A stretch of 31,960 nucleotides of DNA from the IMG/VR virus record IMGVR_UViG_3300008267_001663, positions 1 through 31,960 of that record; one strand, given 5' to 3'. Each line of letters opens with the position of its first letter. Position 1 is the first letter of the stretch. Shown piece after piece: positions 9,883 through 18,048 of this stretch. The DNA comes from a virus. Both the position numbers and the translations under genes were made by a program. Under the pieces are notes generated by a model. That model was given only the letters and a program-made list of their open reading frames with translations. It had not been told where the DNA came from and ran no database searches.

Positions 9883-10377
9883 ATGAAACAAAAAATATTA
9901 TCTAGTAAAATAGAACAGAAATTAAATAATCTTATAGGTCAAGAGCTTTATGCTATGTACGCATATAAGGCTATGGCTAACTGGTGTCAAGATGAGGGGT
10001 TCTTAAGAGCTCACCCATTCTTTATTGAGGAGAGCTCAGATGAGAAGTCACACGCAGAGATATTAGAGCAGTACTTGCTTGACATGGGATGTGTACCCAA
10101 CTTAGAGAAGATAGATAAGCCTGAGAGCTCATTTAAGACTCTGTACGACGTTGTTTATGAAGCGTATGATATGGAAGTAGCATTAGGCGAGAAGTACGCT
10201 GAGATGGCCTTAGAATGCGTCAAGGAGGATGCTCTTACTTTAACTAAGATACAAGAGTTTATTAAGATACAGACTGAATCTATCGGATTTTTTGGCGATA
10301 TTTGCTCAGCAATAAAAGGCTTATCTAATAGTAAGTTTGAGCAGTTAATGTTAGAAAAGATTTTAGTTAAAGGATAA
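9883..10377 (+). CDS. Ferritin-like diiron protein (164 aa)
   Basis: The protein is a four-helix-bundle ferritin of nearly standard bacterial length. The motifs are in the right order: QELYAMYAYKAMANWCQDEG (Glu21), EESSDEKSHAEILEQYLLDM (Glu54, His57), MEVALGEK (Glu98) and FIKIQTES (Gln130). By position these match the ferroxidase residues Glu17, Glu50, His53, Glu94 and Gln127 of E. coli FtnA. The position matching FtnA Glu130 appears to be Ser133, so the third iron site may be lost. It is placed 3 bases after the giant protein and 9 bases before the next, in the middle of the virion-protein operon, which is unusual. It may store iron, protect DNA from peroxide, or be carried in the particle. 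A rubrerythrin-like or Dps-like role is less likely given the spacing of the motifs. Confidence 0.8.
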   Translation: MKQKILSSKIEQKLNNLIGQELYAMYAYKAMANWCQDEGFLRAHPFFIEESSDEKSHAEILEQYLLDMGCVPNLEKIDKPESSFKTLYDVVYEAYDMEVALGEKYAEMALECVKEDALTLTKIQEFIKIQTESIGFFGDICSAIKGLSNSKFEQLMLEKILVKG

Positions 10378-10386
10378 TAATCAATT

Positions 10387-13300
10387 ATGAGTAGCTGTAA
10401 GTTTACATTAAATGATAAAGATGGAAACATCATTCTTAGTGGCGTTACTGAGCAAGAGTTTAAAAAGTATTTAGCTCTTAATGCAGGCAAAGAACAGAAG
10501 CTGCTTGGGGCATCTCGTATTATAGGTGAAGCAATAGAGCCTGAAGTTATATCTGAGTTTGAAGATGTATCGGATGCGGATGTGGAAAATGCTTTGAGAG
10601 AGAGTATAAGGACCCCGTTCAGGAATAAACAAAAGCTCGACAAAACATCTAAGGGGTTATTCTCAAGAATACTAACCAGATTGGTTGACTCACAGATAAA
10701 CGTAATAGATAAGATACTCAAGGATTTTAAGTACACAGGAAAAATCGCTGTTGCTGCCTTAAAGAACAGAAAGGGGTATAATGGATTATCGTCTATAAGA
10801 ACCAGATTATTTAATGCGGAGATATTTGATGATTTAAAGATAACCCCAAACCTAGAGCTTGTCGGTGATAAATTATCTGAGAAAGATATGTTCGATATTT
10901 TCTTAAACCTTAATCGTGTCATAAAGATTGATAACAGGATAAGGGATAAGTTTTATGAATTTATGTCACTTAGAGATAAGTTAAAGAATAATACTAAGTT
11001 ATCTGATAGTGAGAAGGCTGATCTAAAGGTTAAGATAGATAACTTAAAAGAATACCTTTACGACAGAAATGTATTGGGGGTTAAAAATGGAGATTATGTT
11101 CTAAGGCAATACGTGCACTCTCAGAACAAAACATCTCAACTAGCTAGAGGAGAGCTAAATAGAATTAAAAACAAGTATCCTGACATATATAAAAAATTCG
11201 AGAAGAAGGGTCAGAGTTATTACGATGCATATAAAACACTTCTCTATGAGCAGTATAAGAATGGTATGATCGCCAAGGATGTGTACAATGAGCTTTTATC
11301 GTATGACTATATCCCAACTAGGTATATCCAGCATATTGTCGAGAATGAGCTTTCCGAGGCTGGCTCTAAGTCTGCATCTAAGTTATCAACATCTATTAAG
11401 AACCTAACAGGTGGTAGTGATTCAGATGTAATGACTAACTTCCAGGCTATTCTTGAAATATATACTAATAGTACGTATAAAAAAATATTTGAGAACAGAG
11501 CGGCTAAGTCACTTGCTGATGCTATAATTAAAAAGCCTGTTACATTATCTGAGTCTAAGGAATTAATTAAGGCAGCGGATGCTAAATTAAATCCACAGGG
11601 TATTCAGGATATGAATTTAGATATGTATATCCAGCAGCCAATAGGACAAGATAAGTTTGGCAATCCTACATATGGTGATATCCCTGCAGGTATGGATGCT
11701 ATCTACTTCTATAGAGCAGACGGCAAGAGAGAGAGAATTATAGCCCCTAAAGACTTTGTTGATGTATGGTATGATAGAAATAACTTATTGACACCATCAG
11801 GTGAGGCTAAGTTATCTGGGCTAAGTAAATGGATGGGTAATAATATTTTTAAATCACTTACAACTAAAAACAATCCTGCGTTTGCTGTTTATCAGATATT
11901 AATGGATGCTCCACAAGCTATAATAGCAACCAATGCGTATCCAGATTTCTTTTTAGGTAGTTTCATGTTAGCTAAAGATTATGCCTCAGTATCTAAGGAT
12001 ATAATTGACTTTATTAAGTCAGATAAGCTAAGTCCTTTATTTAAGGAAGCGGTAGAGGCTGGTATATTCTCTGATTTCCTATCAACTGAAACAGACTTAA
12101 TTAAATTCTCTCCTCTTACTAATATGCAGGGTGAGACTAATTTCGGTACAATACTTAAATTAATGAAGGCTAAGTCAATCAAGGCAGCTAATAGTGCTCT
12201 TGACTCAATAGCTAAACTTAATGAGGGCGTAGAATACGCTACAAGATTGGCTGTATATAAGCGTGTTAAACAAAATATTACAGAACAATTCTTAAAGGAA
12301 AATAAAGGTGCTCCATTAAACAAGGACCAGGAATTTGAGGCTAGAATGTTAGCGGCTGAGCAGGCCAGGAATATGGTTGACTTTTCCAGATCGGGTACAT
12401 ATGTTAAACCATTGAATAAAGTATTTGCCTACTTAAATGCTGGTGTGCAGGCTTTTTATTCAACTGCAAGAGCATTAAAAAATAATCCTACTAAGGCTGC
12501 TGTATTACTAGGTGAAATAGGATTAGCTGGTACTACTCTGCTCGCCTACTCATTAGGAGATTTTGGTGGTGACGAGGAGGAAAAGAAGAAGAGGCTAGAT
12601 GAATATATGTCACTACCTGATTACCAGAGATCTAATTACTTTAATATATACAATCCATTTGGTAAAGAAGGATCTTCCTATAGATGGATTAGGCTATATA
12701 AACCTCAGGCGTTTAGGGGCTTCTTGAATATGATGGAACAAGGGTATCTTAAAAATTTTAAAAAAATAGATATAGATGAATATCAAATAGTTGAGTCTTT
12801 TAAGAATGATTTACCAGTTGATCCTAATATGGCTAACTTATTAACCAGGAATCCATTAATTAATGGTGTTGCTAAATATAGTTTTAACTACGATGCTTAT
12901 AGAAAGCAATACACATATAAGAATGAAGAAAAAATTGAAGACTGGGCTGAGTACGATAAAAACACTGGTGATATGTATAAAAAAGCTGGTGAGTTAACTA
13001 AAGATTCATTCTTTTTTCCTGAAGGGATATCTCCTATAAGAGCTCAAGCATTTGTTGAATCTCTTATTGGCAATCCAGAAAAGAATACTACTACTGCCTT
13101 GTTGGACAAGGCTGGAAGAATAATGTATTACGGTGCTATTAATGATAAGGATGGCCTAAGTAAAGAATTACCTGCTCCTGGAGAAGAGGCTGATTGGTTA
13201 TTTAAGTTAAGTGGATTAAAAGGAAGGTTATTTACTAAAACACCAGAAATTGACTTTGAGTTTATAGATAAGCTTAAAAAAGAAGAAAGAAAGCAGTATA

Positions 13301-13677
13301 CTCAAAACAAGTTTATTAAAGAGCAGGTTGATGAGATATTTGCTAAAAGTAAAGACAAGAATGAAGCATTGCTCACCTCATCAAATATGTTAGATGAATT
13401 AATTAAGAATGGTGACTTAAAGCCTGATTCTAAGAAAAGGATTTTAGACATTCAGGATAAAAGAGATTTCATAAAAGGTAAGCCAAGGTTCTATGGTGAT
13501 TTATTATATTCTAGCTCAAATGATTCCAAGGTTACTATATTGGATTACGAGACTGAGTCAATGGATGATAAAAAGTTTAGTGATTTAATGTTTGACTTAA
13601 GATTAAATAATATAATTAGTAAGGATGTTTTATTTAAGGTTCAATCCAATAGATATGCAAGAGAAAAAAAGAAATAA
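10387..13677 (+). CDS. Large internal virion protein with LPD38-like segment (1096 aa)
   Basis: This is a long, mostly helical protein. Around residues 655-730 it carries ARNMVDFSRSGTYVKPLNKV and FAYLNAGVQAFYSTARALKN, then a hydrophobic helix (AAVLLGEIGLAGTTLLAYSL). That layout (DF.R.G, ln...f.NA..Q) resembles the 'large polyvalent protein-associated domain 38' found in phage giant proteins. A second notable segment is LLTPSGEAKLSGLSKWMGNN, followed by MDAPQAIIATNAYPDFFLGS at ~500. The Lys-rich C-terminus (EKKK) overlaps the next gene by 23 bases, which suggests translational coupling. Together with the 1765-residue protein it is probably ejected into the cell. I considered portal or terminase and saw no ATPase or nuclease motif. 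Confidence 0.6.
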   Translation: MSSCKFTLNDKDGNIILSGVTEQEFKKYLALNAGKEQKLLGASRIIGEAIEPEVISEFEDVSDADVENALRESIRTPFRNKQKLDKTSKGLFSRILTRLVDSQINVIDKILKDFKYTGKIAVAALKNRKGYNGLSSIRTRLFNAEIFDDLKITPNLELVGDKLSEKDMFDIFLNLNRVIKIDNRIRDKFYEFMSLRDKLKNNTKLSDSEKADLKVKIDNLKEYLYDRNVLGVKNGDYVLRQYVHSQNKTSQLARGELNRIKNKYPDIYKKFEKKGQSYYDAYKTLLYEQYKNGMIAKDVYNELLSYDYIPTRYIQHIVENELSEAGSKSASKLSTSIKNLTGGSDSDVMTNFQAILEIYTNSTYKKIFENRAAKSLADAIIKKPVTLSESKELIKAADAKLNPQGIQDMNLDMYIQQPIGQDKFGNPTYGDIPAGMDAIYFYRADGKRERIIAPKDFVDVWYDRNNLLTPSGEAKLSGLSKWMGNNIFKSLTTKNNPAFAVYQILMDAPQAIIATNAYPDFFLGSFMLAKDYASVSKDIIDFIKSDKLSPLFKEAVEAGIFSDFLSTETDLIKFSPLTNMQGETNFGTILKLMKAKSIKAANSALDSIAKLNEGVEYATRLAVYKRVKQNITEQFLKENKGAPLNKDQEFEARMLAAEQARNMVDFSRSGTYVKPLNKVFAYLNAGVQAFYSTARALKNNPTKAAVLLGEIGLAGTTLLAYSLGDFGGDEEEKKKRLDEYMSLPDYQRSNYFNIYNPFGKEGSSYRWIRLYKPQAFRGFLNMMEQGYLKNFKKIDIDEYQIVESFKNDLPVDPNMANLLTRNPLINGVAKYSFNYDAYRKQYTYKNEEKIEDWAEYDKNTGDMYKKAGELTKDSFFFPEGISPIRAQAFVESLIGNPEKNTTTALLDKAGRIMYYGAINDKDGLSKELPAPGEEADWLFKLSGLKGRLFTKTPEIDFEFIDKLKKEERKQYTQNKFIKEQVDEIFAKSKDKNEALLTSSNMLDELIKNGDLKPDSKKRILDIQDKRDFIKGKPRFYGDLLYSSSNDSKVTILDYETESMDDKKFSDLMFDLRLNNIISKDVLFKVQSNRYAREKKK

Positions 13678-13939
13678 GTTAGCAGGTAGTCACCCTTCTT
13701 ATGACAAGTTAAATATGTCAGAGGAAAGGCGTAAGAAGAAGATAGCTTACGATAAGAAGTACTCTGCTACTAAGGAACGTAAGGACTATAGGGTTGAGCT
13801 TAACAAGGCTAACAAGACCATGGGTAAGAAGGGCGATGGTAAAGACGTTTCGCATAAGTCTAATGGTAAGCTCACCTTAGAGAGCTCTAAATCAAATCGT
13901 AAAAGAAATGGCCAGAACGGTAAACCAACTAGAAAGTAA
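13655..13939 (+). CDS. Small basic HNH-like protein (94 aa)
   Basis: I start this at the ATG at 13655 (MQEKKRNKLAGSH), which overlaps the end of the preceding gene; a further upstream ATG in frame (13625) would add ten residues unlike the rest. The protein is extremely basic, with RRKKKIAYDKKYSATKERKD and then KKGDGKDVSHKSNGKLTLES and NRKRNGQ. It resembles the phage HNH families that read 'GKDVDHKDGN...N.R...S.S.NR.RNG', but the second His/Asn catalytic block appears reduced, so it may bind DNA without cutting. Bacteroidota phages often carry such a protein near the structural genes. Role unknown: DNA-binding, packaging-associated or remnant HNH nuclease are all possible. Confidence 0.55.
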   Translation: MQEKKRNKLAGSHPSYDKLNMSEERRKKKIAYDKKYSATKERKDYRVELNKANKTMGKKGDGKDVSHKSNGKLTLESSKSNRKRNGQNGKPTRK

Positions 13940-13943
13940 AATC

Positions 13944-14141
13944 ATGGATGCATACCTAAAAACAATAATAGACAAAGTAAAGATAAAGAGCTGGAAGACT
14001 ACTCTTGTTGGGTGGATACTTGTCTGCTCTGGTATATTTTCTGTGTTATATAAATCAACTAACTGGGTTGATGCCAGTCCTTTAATTATAATAGGAGTAG
14101 GCTTTATATTTGCTAAGGATTCTGAGCCTGACAAAAAGTAA
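13944..14141 (+). CDS. Holin-like two-helix membrane protein (65 aa)
   Basis: The start at 13944 is preferred because it follows the upstream stop by 4 bases; an earlier in-frame ATG (13908) lies inside the preceding gene. The N-terminus is charged and amphipathic (MDAYLKTIIDKVKIKSWKTT), followed by two membrane segments (LVGWILVCSGIFSVLY and SPLIIIGVGFIFA) separated by a short turn, and a charged tail (KDSEPDKK). That is the plan of small holins in Bacteroidota phages, which often end 'GI.L.FAKD'. It would make the inner-membrane lesion that releases the lysis enzyme. No endolysin gene was recognised in this window. It closes the operon; the next gene has its own upstream promoter-like boxes. 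Confidence 0.6.
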   Translation: MDAYLKTIIDKVKIKSWKTTLVGWILVCSGIFSVLYKSTNWVDASPLIIIGVGFIFAKDSEPDKK

Positions 14142-14145
14142 AAGC

Positions 14146-14162
14146 TATATTTGGTATCTTTG
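14146..14162 (+). promoter_or_regulatory. Two overlapping TAnnTTTG promoter boxes
   Basis: TATATTTG (14146-14153) and TATCTTTG (14155-14162) both fit the Bacteroidota -7 box and lie 34-50 bases before the ATG at 14196, after the end of the holin-like gene. Neither has a TTTG at the expected spacing upstream, so strength is uncertain. They probably start transcription of the fibre module. Confidence 0.4.
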
Positions 14163-14195
14163 CCTAAATCAATATTCTAAATTCAGATATAAGAT

Positions 14196-14726
14196 ATGGC
14201 AACATTTGCATCTACCCAAAACTTCACAGTAGCACAAAGTGCAAATTGCACTACATATACGCTGACTGACACATCTAATTATACTACAAACGATGAGGGT
14301 TACACTATTAACTCTTTTAGCAACAGAAGTTTTCTTATTTATGATAGTACTAATACACTAATAGATACTATTATCTTAGGTTTAAACCTAACCGCTACCT
14401 ATACACTTACTCAAGATGAGATGCTCATCATAGTGCTTTCGTGTACTCCAACAAGTACAGGTGTCGCAATAACTAAGTCACACAGTGTGTTGTCTACTTG
14501 CTTTTTACAATTAGCATTTGCTGAGATTGTATCTGAGACTGAGTGTGGTTGTGGATGTGGTGGAGGAGGTAACTCTTGTGGGTGTGACTCAACGTCTAGT
14601 AATACAATTACATTACTTCAGTACATCAGAGCAGCTGAAATATTTGCTGAGTACTCTAACCCTGTAGCTGCTCAAAAACAATTAGATGCTGGTACTGCAT
14701 TGGTAGAGGCTAACTTAAATAATTAA
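14196..14726 (+). CDS. Putative virion protein with Cys-rich knot (176 aa)
   Basis: Residues 1-100 are beta-rich and Thr/Ser-rich, without motifs I recognise. At residues 117-130 there is a dense cysteine cluster (ECGCGCGGGGNSCGCD; Cys 117, 119, 121, 128, 130), which could bind a metal or form disulfides. The last 40 residues are helical (TLLQYIRAAEIFAEYSNPVA). No signal peptide is seen. It is the first gene after two promoter-like boxes and immediately precedes the tail-fibre genes, so it is most likely a minor virion or fibre-attachment protein. I know similar short proteins with Cys/Gly stretches in Bacteroidota phages, but their function is not established. Confidence 0.5.
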   Translation: MATFASTQNFTVAQSANCTTYTLTDTSNYTTNDEGYTINSFSNRSFLIYDSTNTLIDTIILGLNLTATYTLTQDEMLIIVLSCTPTSTGVAITKSHSVLSTCFLQLAFAEIVSETECGCGCGGGGNSCGCDSTSSNTITLLQYIRAAEIFAEYSNPVAAQKQLDAGTALVEANLNN

Positions 14727-14740
14727 TATACTTATATATA

Positions 14741-14992
14741 ATGTTAACTCCACAGGAACTATTATATAGGATTCAAAATGGTGAGCAATACTTTGCTATA
14801 CTAATGGATGAATATGTCGATGAGACAGAGGAGTTAGAGCCAGTAATTAGACCCTACATTCTTAAGACCTGTTATTTCAATACCTGCTGCATTCACTGGC
14901 CCTCAGGGTGCTCAAGGATATCAAGGCTTTCAGGGACCAATAGGACCCCAGGGAGTACAGGGTGTTCAAGGACCCCAAGGTTTTCAAGGTAA
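14741..14992 (+). CDS. Tail fibre A, 5' part (docking domain, frame-shifted)
   Basis: The first ~40 residues ([20 protein letters not shown], then [10 protein letters not shown]) parallel the start of fibre B at 16519 ([20 protein letters not shown]), so this is the fibre's particle-docking part. After about base 14862 the frame turns into a non-coding shadow of collagen repeats ([20 protein letters not shown]) and stops at 14992. The genuine continuation is in the +1 frame from at least 14862 (read as [20 protein letters not shown]) to 15977. Either a one-base insertion or two-base deletion disrupts the gene, or translation changes frame at a site such as CCC-TAC (14852) or CTT-AAG (14861). 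Assembly error is also possible. Confidence 0.7.
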   Translation: MLTPQELLYRIQNGEQYFAILMDEYVDETEELEPVIRPYILKTCYFNTCCIHWPSGCSRISRLSGTNRTPGSTGCSRTPRFSR

Positions 14993-15977
14993 CAACGGTA
15001 CAAGTGTTGTACTAAAGGGTGCAGTACAGTCGGTTGGTAACCTTCCATCTGTAGGCAATACGGTTGGTGACCTATATGTTGTATTAGACAGTGGAGATGG
15101 ATATGTTTGGGATGGAGCAGAGTGGGATAATGCTGGACCTATAAGGGGACCACAGGGTACACAGGGAGCACAGGGTGCTACTGGTTCACAAGGATTTCAA
15201 GGACCAAGAGGTTTCCAAGGATCACAAGGATTCCAAGGCACGCAAGGACCTCAAGGTATGCGTGGTACTCAAGGTTTTCAAGGTTCTACAGGAGCACAAG
15301 GATTTACAGGTCCTCAGGGAACGACTGGTCCACAAGGACCAACAGGACCACAAGGATTAACTGGTTCACAGGGACCTAATGGGCCGCAAGGTTTCACTGG
15401 ACCTCAAGGACCTACTGGACCAACTGGACCACAGGGACCTAACGGACCTCAAGGTCCTAACGGAGCTCAAGGACCTACAGGGCCTCAAGGTTTCACTGGC
15501 CCACAAGGTGTTCAAGGAGTTCAAGGCGTGCAAGGTCCTCAGGGACCTGGTAATGTTATAGGAACAGGAACAGTCAATACTGTACCTAAGTTTACAGCTT
15601 CAAGTACAATAGGCGATAGTGCTATAACAGATGATGGTACCACTGTAACATTGAATGGTAGAGCCTTAGGAGGAACATCTGGTTCGTTTAGTAGTAGTTT
15701 AACTGCATCTGCATTCTTTGAGTCTTCGAGTGTAGCAGGCAAGGACATAATAAAGACTAACCCATTAACTAATCTTAAATTAGATGTTATACAATACACT
15801 CGTAAGACAGATAAAAGTAAGGATGTAAGGTATGGTTACTCTGCAGAGCAAATACATTCATTGATGCCTGAACTGACAGACAAGGATGTAACCTCGGTTA
15901 AGTACTTAGACGTACACACGGTATTGATTGCTCAACTGCAACAAGAGATAAGAGAACTAAAAGCTAAATTAAAATAA
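14847..15977 (+). CDS. Tail fibre A, collagen-like shaft and S74-like C-terminus
   Basis: This frame is open from 14847 and has no credible own start before its collagen region, so it must be reached by a +1 shift from the 14741 frame. It reads: a short collagen-like stretch ([20 protein letters not shown]); a compact globular insert ([20 protein letters not shown], then W) of a type seen in phage fibres; a long Gly-X-Gln/Thr shaft; a link ([20 protein letters not shown]); and a C-terminus ending in [20 protein letters not shown] and a coiled coil ([17 protein letters not shown]). The last part matches the peptidase S74 / intramolecular chaperone domain that trimerises fibres and cuts itself off. 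The 5' S74 portion seems short, so whether cleavage occurs is uncertain. The fibre would recognise the host surface. Confidence 0.7.
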   Translation, partial: LDPTFLRPVISIPAAFTGPQGAQGYQGFQGPIGPQGVQGVQGPQGFQGNNGTSVVLKGAVQSVGNLPSVGNTVGDLYVVLDSGDGYVWDGAEWDNAGPIRGPQGTQGAQGATGSQGFQGPRGFQGSQGFQGTQGPQGMRGTQGFQGSTGAQGFTGPQGTTGPQGPTGPQGLTGSQGPNGPQGFTGPQGPTGPTGPQGPNGPQGPNGAQGPTGPQGFTGPQGVQGVQGVQGPQGPGNVIGTGTVNTVPKFTASSTIGDSAITDDGTTVTLNGRALGGTSGSFSSSLTASAFFESSSVAGKDIIKTNPLTNLKLDVIQYTRKTDKSKDVRYGYSAEQIHSLMPELTDKDVTSVKYLDVHTVLIAQLQQEIRELKAKLK

Positions 15978-15978
15978 T

Positions 15979-16485
15979 ATGAGTTGGGCAGGAATAGTAG
16001 CTAATCAATGTGTATCACTTAATAATTTACAGGATGCTGTAGATACTTCTGTGTTTACTCTGAAAAATACTATACCTGCAGGACTAAAGCAAATAACAAA
16101 AGCCGAAGCTAATGACTACGTTAACATAGATGTTAGTTATGCTCCGTATGCAGCAAAGAGTAGTAATCAATTAGTAGTTAAGTCAGACTTAGTTGCAGGT
16201 ACACCTACATTTACTGAGTATCGTGCATATGGTTATGATGAATTTTTAAGGCAAGATGCTTGCCCATTAAATAACTTAACTGGTTCACCACAAACTGTTT
16301 ATGCGGAAACAAGCAATCCTTTTGCTGTAACTCAATTTTATAATACTCCAGATACAAACGATCCTTGGGATAATCTACCAGGAGATGGTTATGCGGTGAG
16401 CTTTTCTACTGCAGCTGATACAGCTACTAGATACGCTGCTTTTGGTACAACTACTGGGGCTATAAATAGTGTAATAGCTTGTTAA
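15979..16485 (+). CDS. Small adhesin-like virion protein (168 aa)
   Basis: The N-terminal ~75 residues (WAGIVANQCVSLNNLQDAVD; IPAGLKQITKAEANDYVNID; NQLVVKSDLV) belong to a recurring segment in Bacteroidota-phage virion proteins. The C-terminal ~90 residues (from base 16213: TEYRAYGYDEFLRQDACPLN through IAC) are nearly the same as the end of the first gene of the window, including the two cysteines. It lies one base after fibre A and 33 bases before fibre B. I infer an exposed decoration or receptor-binding module shared between two virion proteins. There is no enzyme motif. Confidence 0.6.
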   Translation: MSWAGIVANQCVSLNNLQDAVDTSVFTLKNTIPAGLKQITKAEANDYVNIDVSYAPYAAKSSNQLVVKSDLVAGTPTFTEYRAYGYDEFLRQDACPLNNLTGSPQTVYAETSNPFAVTQFYNTPDTNDPWDNLPGDGYAVSFSTAADTATRYAAFGTTTGAINSVIAC

Positions 16486-16518
16486 ATAGGATAAATAAAA
16501 ATATTAATAATATATAGT

Positions 16519-18048
16519 ATGGCAATTACTAACGAAGATCTGATCATTAAATTACAGCAAGGGAACTTATATTTTGCTAACTTGATGGATGAGTATGTAG
16601 ATGATTCTGTTTATTCATTAGATGTCAACCACGAGTTATTCGATAGAGCAACTTGTGTATTCTTAGTATTAACTGCCTTACAATTTCAACTTGATAGGGG
16701 TCTTGGTGGTTCAAATTCGGTTACTGAGGATTTATATAAAAAATTAAATTGTCTTGTTCCTGTTAACAATGAACCGATTAATTTTGATGAATCCCTTATA
16801 ATCCCTAATGTAGAGAATGCAATTACTGTACAAGGACCACAGGGTCCTCAAGGATACCCAGGCCCACAAGGTTTTCAGGGTCCACAGGGACTACAAGGTA
16901 ACCAAGGACCTCAAGGCTTCACTGGCCCTCAGGGTTTAACTGGTCCACAGGGTCCTGCAGGAACTCAAGGTCCTCAGGGTATTACTGGACCTCAAGGTAT
17001 TACAGGCCCACAAGGAGCAGCTGGTCCTCAAGGTGCTCAGGGTCCTATAGGCGTACAAGGTCCTCAAGGGTCTACTGGTGCTCAGGGTGTGCAAGGTACA
17101 CAAGGAACGCAGGGATTCCAAGGCACGCAAGGTTCTACTGGTCCGCAGGGAGTGCAGGGTATACAGGGTCCTATAGGAACTCAGGGTGTACAAGGTCCTC
17201 AAGGCTTACAGGGTGATCAAGGTGTTCAAGGTATTCAAGGTCCTGTAGGTCCACAAGGCTTCCAAGGTACACAAGGTTTCCAAGGCTTCCAAGGTTTCCA
17301 AGGTGATGTTGGTCCTCAAGGTGTGCAAGGAGTTCAAGGACCTCAAGGGTTCCAAGGTGATCAAGGCCCACAAGGTTTTCAAGGCGTACAAGGAACACAG
17401 GGTACTCAAGGGTTTCAGGGACCAACAGGTATTAGTTCTGGGTTGATTTATTATTTTAATGAGTCGCAGAGCTCACCTATATCTGGTTATAAGGTACTAT
17501 CTATTGAACCATCTGGTGCTGCAGAGCAAACTGTTGTAGCAACAACTAATGGAACTACACCTGTATTGGTTAGTGACTTTATATCTGATGAGATAGGTCA
17601 GCCCTTAATACCATTTGGAACTCAAAGATTCCATATACACTTTTTAAAGGCTAATTCAGGTAATAGTATTGAGGCATTTGCTGAGTTACAATTAGCTGAC
17701 TCAACTGGTACTTTAATAGGTTCTACTTTAACTACCAATGTAGCTTCTATTGGATATATAGACGCATCTACTCCAGTTGAGACATTATTTGATGTTGTCT
17801 TCCCTAGTATTGTTATAGACCCTACTGATAGGATGGTTGTTAGGTTGTATGTAAGGGAAGCATCTGGTAGCTCAAGTCATAATGTTACATTCTATACTGA
17901 GGGTACATCTAATTATTCATATGTAGTTACTAGTTTATCTGCTCCAGCTGGAGATCAGGGTCCTCAAGGTCCACAGGGTTGGAGCACAGGGTTTCCAAGG
18001 TACACAAGGCTTTCAGGGAGCTCAGGGAACGCAAGGATTCCAAGGTGA
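16519..18048 (+). CDS. Tail fibre B, 5' part (docking domain, collagen shaft, beta-sandwich)
   Basis: In order: a docking domain (1-~105), similar at its start to fibre A ([20 protein letters not shown]); a long collagen-like shaft of Gly-X-Gln triplets (from base ~16831, with GFQ, GPQ, GVQ and GTQ dominant); a globular beta-sandwich of ~165 residues (from [20 protein letters not shown] to [11 protein letters not shown]); and a second collagen block that opens [10 protein letters not shown]. At bases 17977-17983 the sequence reads GGT-T-GGA and the frame is lost; the last 20 residues (from [14 protein letters not shown]) are a shadow frame ending at 18048. The true continuation is the +1 frame at 17981-19576. 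The whole fibre would be ~1,020 residues. It would bind the host surface, probably with fibre A as an alternative or partner. Confidence 0.7.
   Translation: MAITNEDLIIKLQQGNLYFANLMDEYVDDSVYSLDVNHELFDRATCVFLVLTALQFQLDRGLGGSNSVTEDLYKKLNCLVPVNNEPINFDESLIIPNVENAITVQGPQGPQGYPGPQGFQGPQGLQGNQGPQGFTGPQGLTGPQGPAGTQGPQGITGPQGITGPQGAAGPQGAQGPIGVQGPQGSTGAQGVQGTQGTQGFQGTQGSTGPQGVQGIQGPIGTQGVQGPQGLQGDQGVQGIQGPVGPQGFQGTQGFQGFQGFQGDVGPQGVQGVQGPQGFQGDQGPQGFQGVQGTQGTQGFQGPTGISSGLIYYFNESQSSPISGYKVLSIEPSGAAEQTVVATTNGTTPVLVSDFISDEIGQPLIPFGTQRFHIHFLKANSGNSIEAFAELQLADSTGTLIGSTLTTNVASIGYIDASTPVETLFDVVFPSIVIDPTDRMVVRLYVREASGSSSHNVTFYTEGTSNYSYVVTSLSAPAGDQGPQGPQGWSTGFPRYTRLSGSSGNARIPR

Noticed and set aside
10387-13677. 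Portal or terminase identity for the 1096-residue protein
   Set aside because: No Walker ATPase or RNase H-like nuclease motifs; the LPD38-like stretch and membrane helix fit an ejected protein better.
13892-14134. Gene on the - strand opposite the holin-like gene
   Set aside because: It mirrors a well-supported + strand membrane protein, and no promoter or neighbour supports it.
15175-15561. Open + strand frames rich in KDH/DLK repeats
   Set aside because: They are the alternative-frame shadow of the fibre A collagen region; the true frame continues through to 15977.
16936-17425. Open frames on the - strand across the collagen repeats of fibre B (also around 17930-18286)
   Set aside because: They are composition shadows of Gly-X-Gln repeats, low-complexity Leu/Thr/Ser text on the wrong strand.
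16831-17430. CRISPR-like array from the periodic DNA
   Set aside because: The period is nine bases (one Gly-X-Gln triplet) and the repeats are coding and degenerate; there are no unique spacers of constant length and no cas genes.
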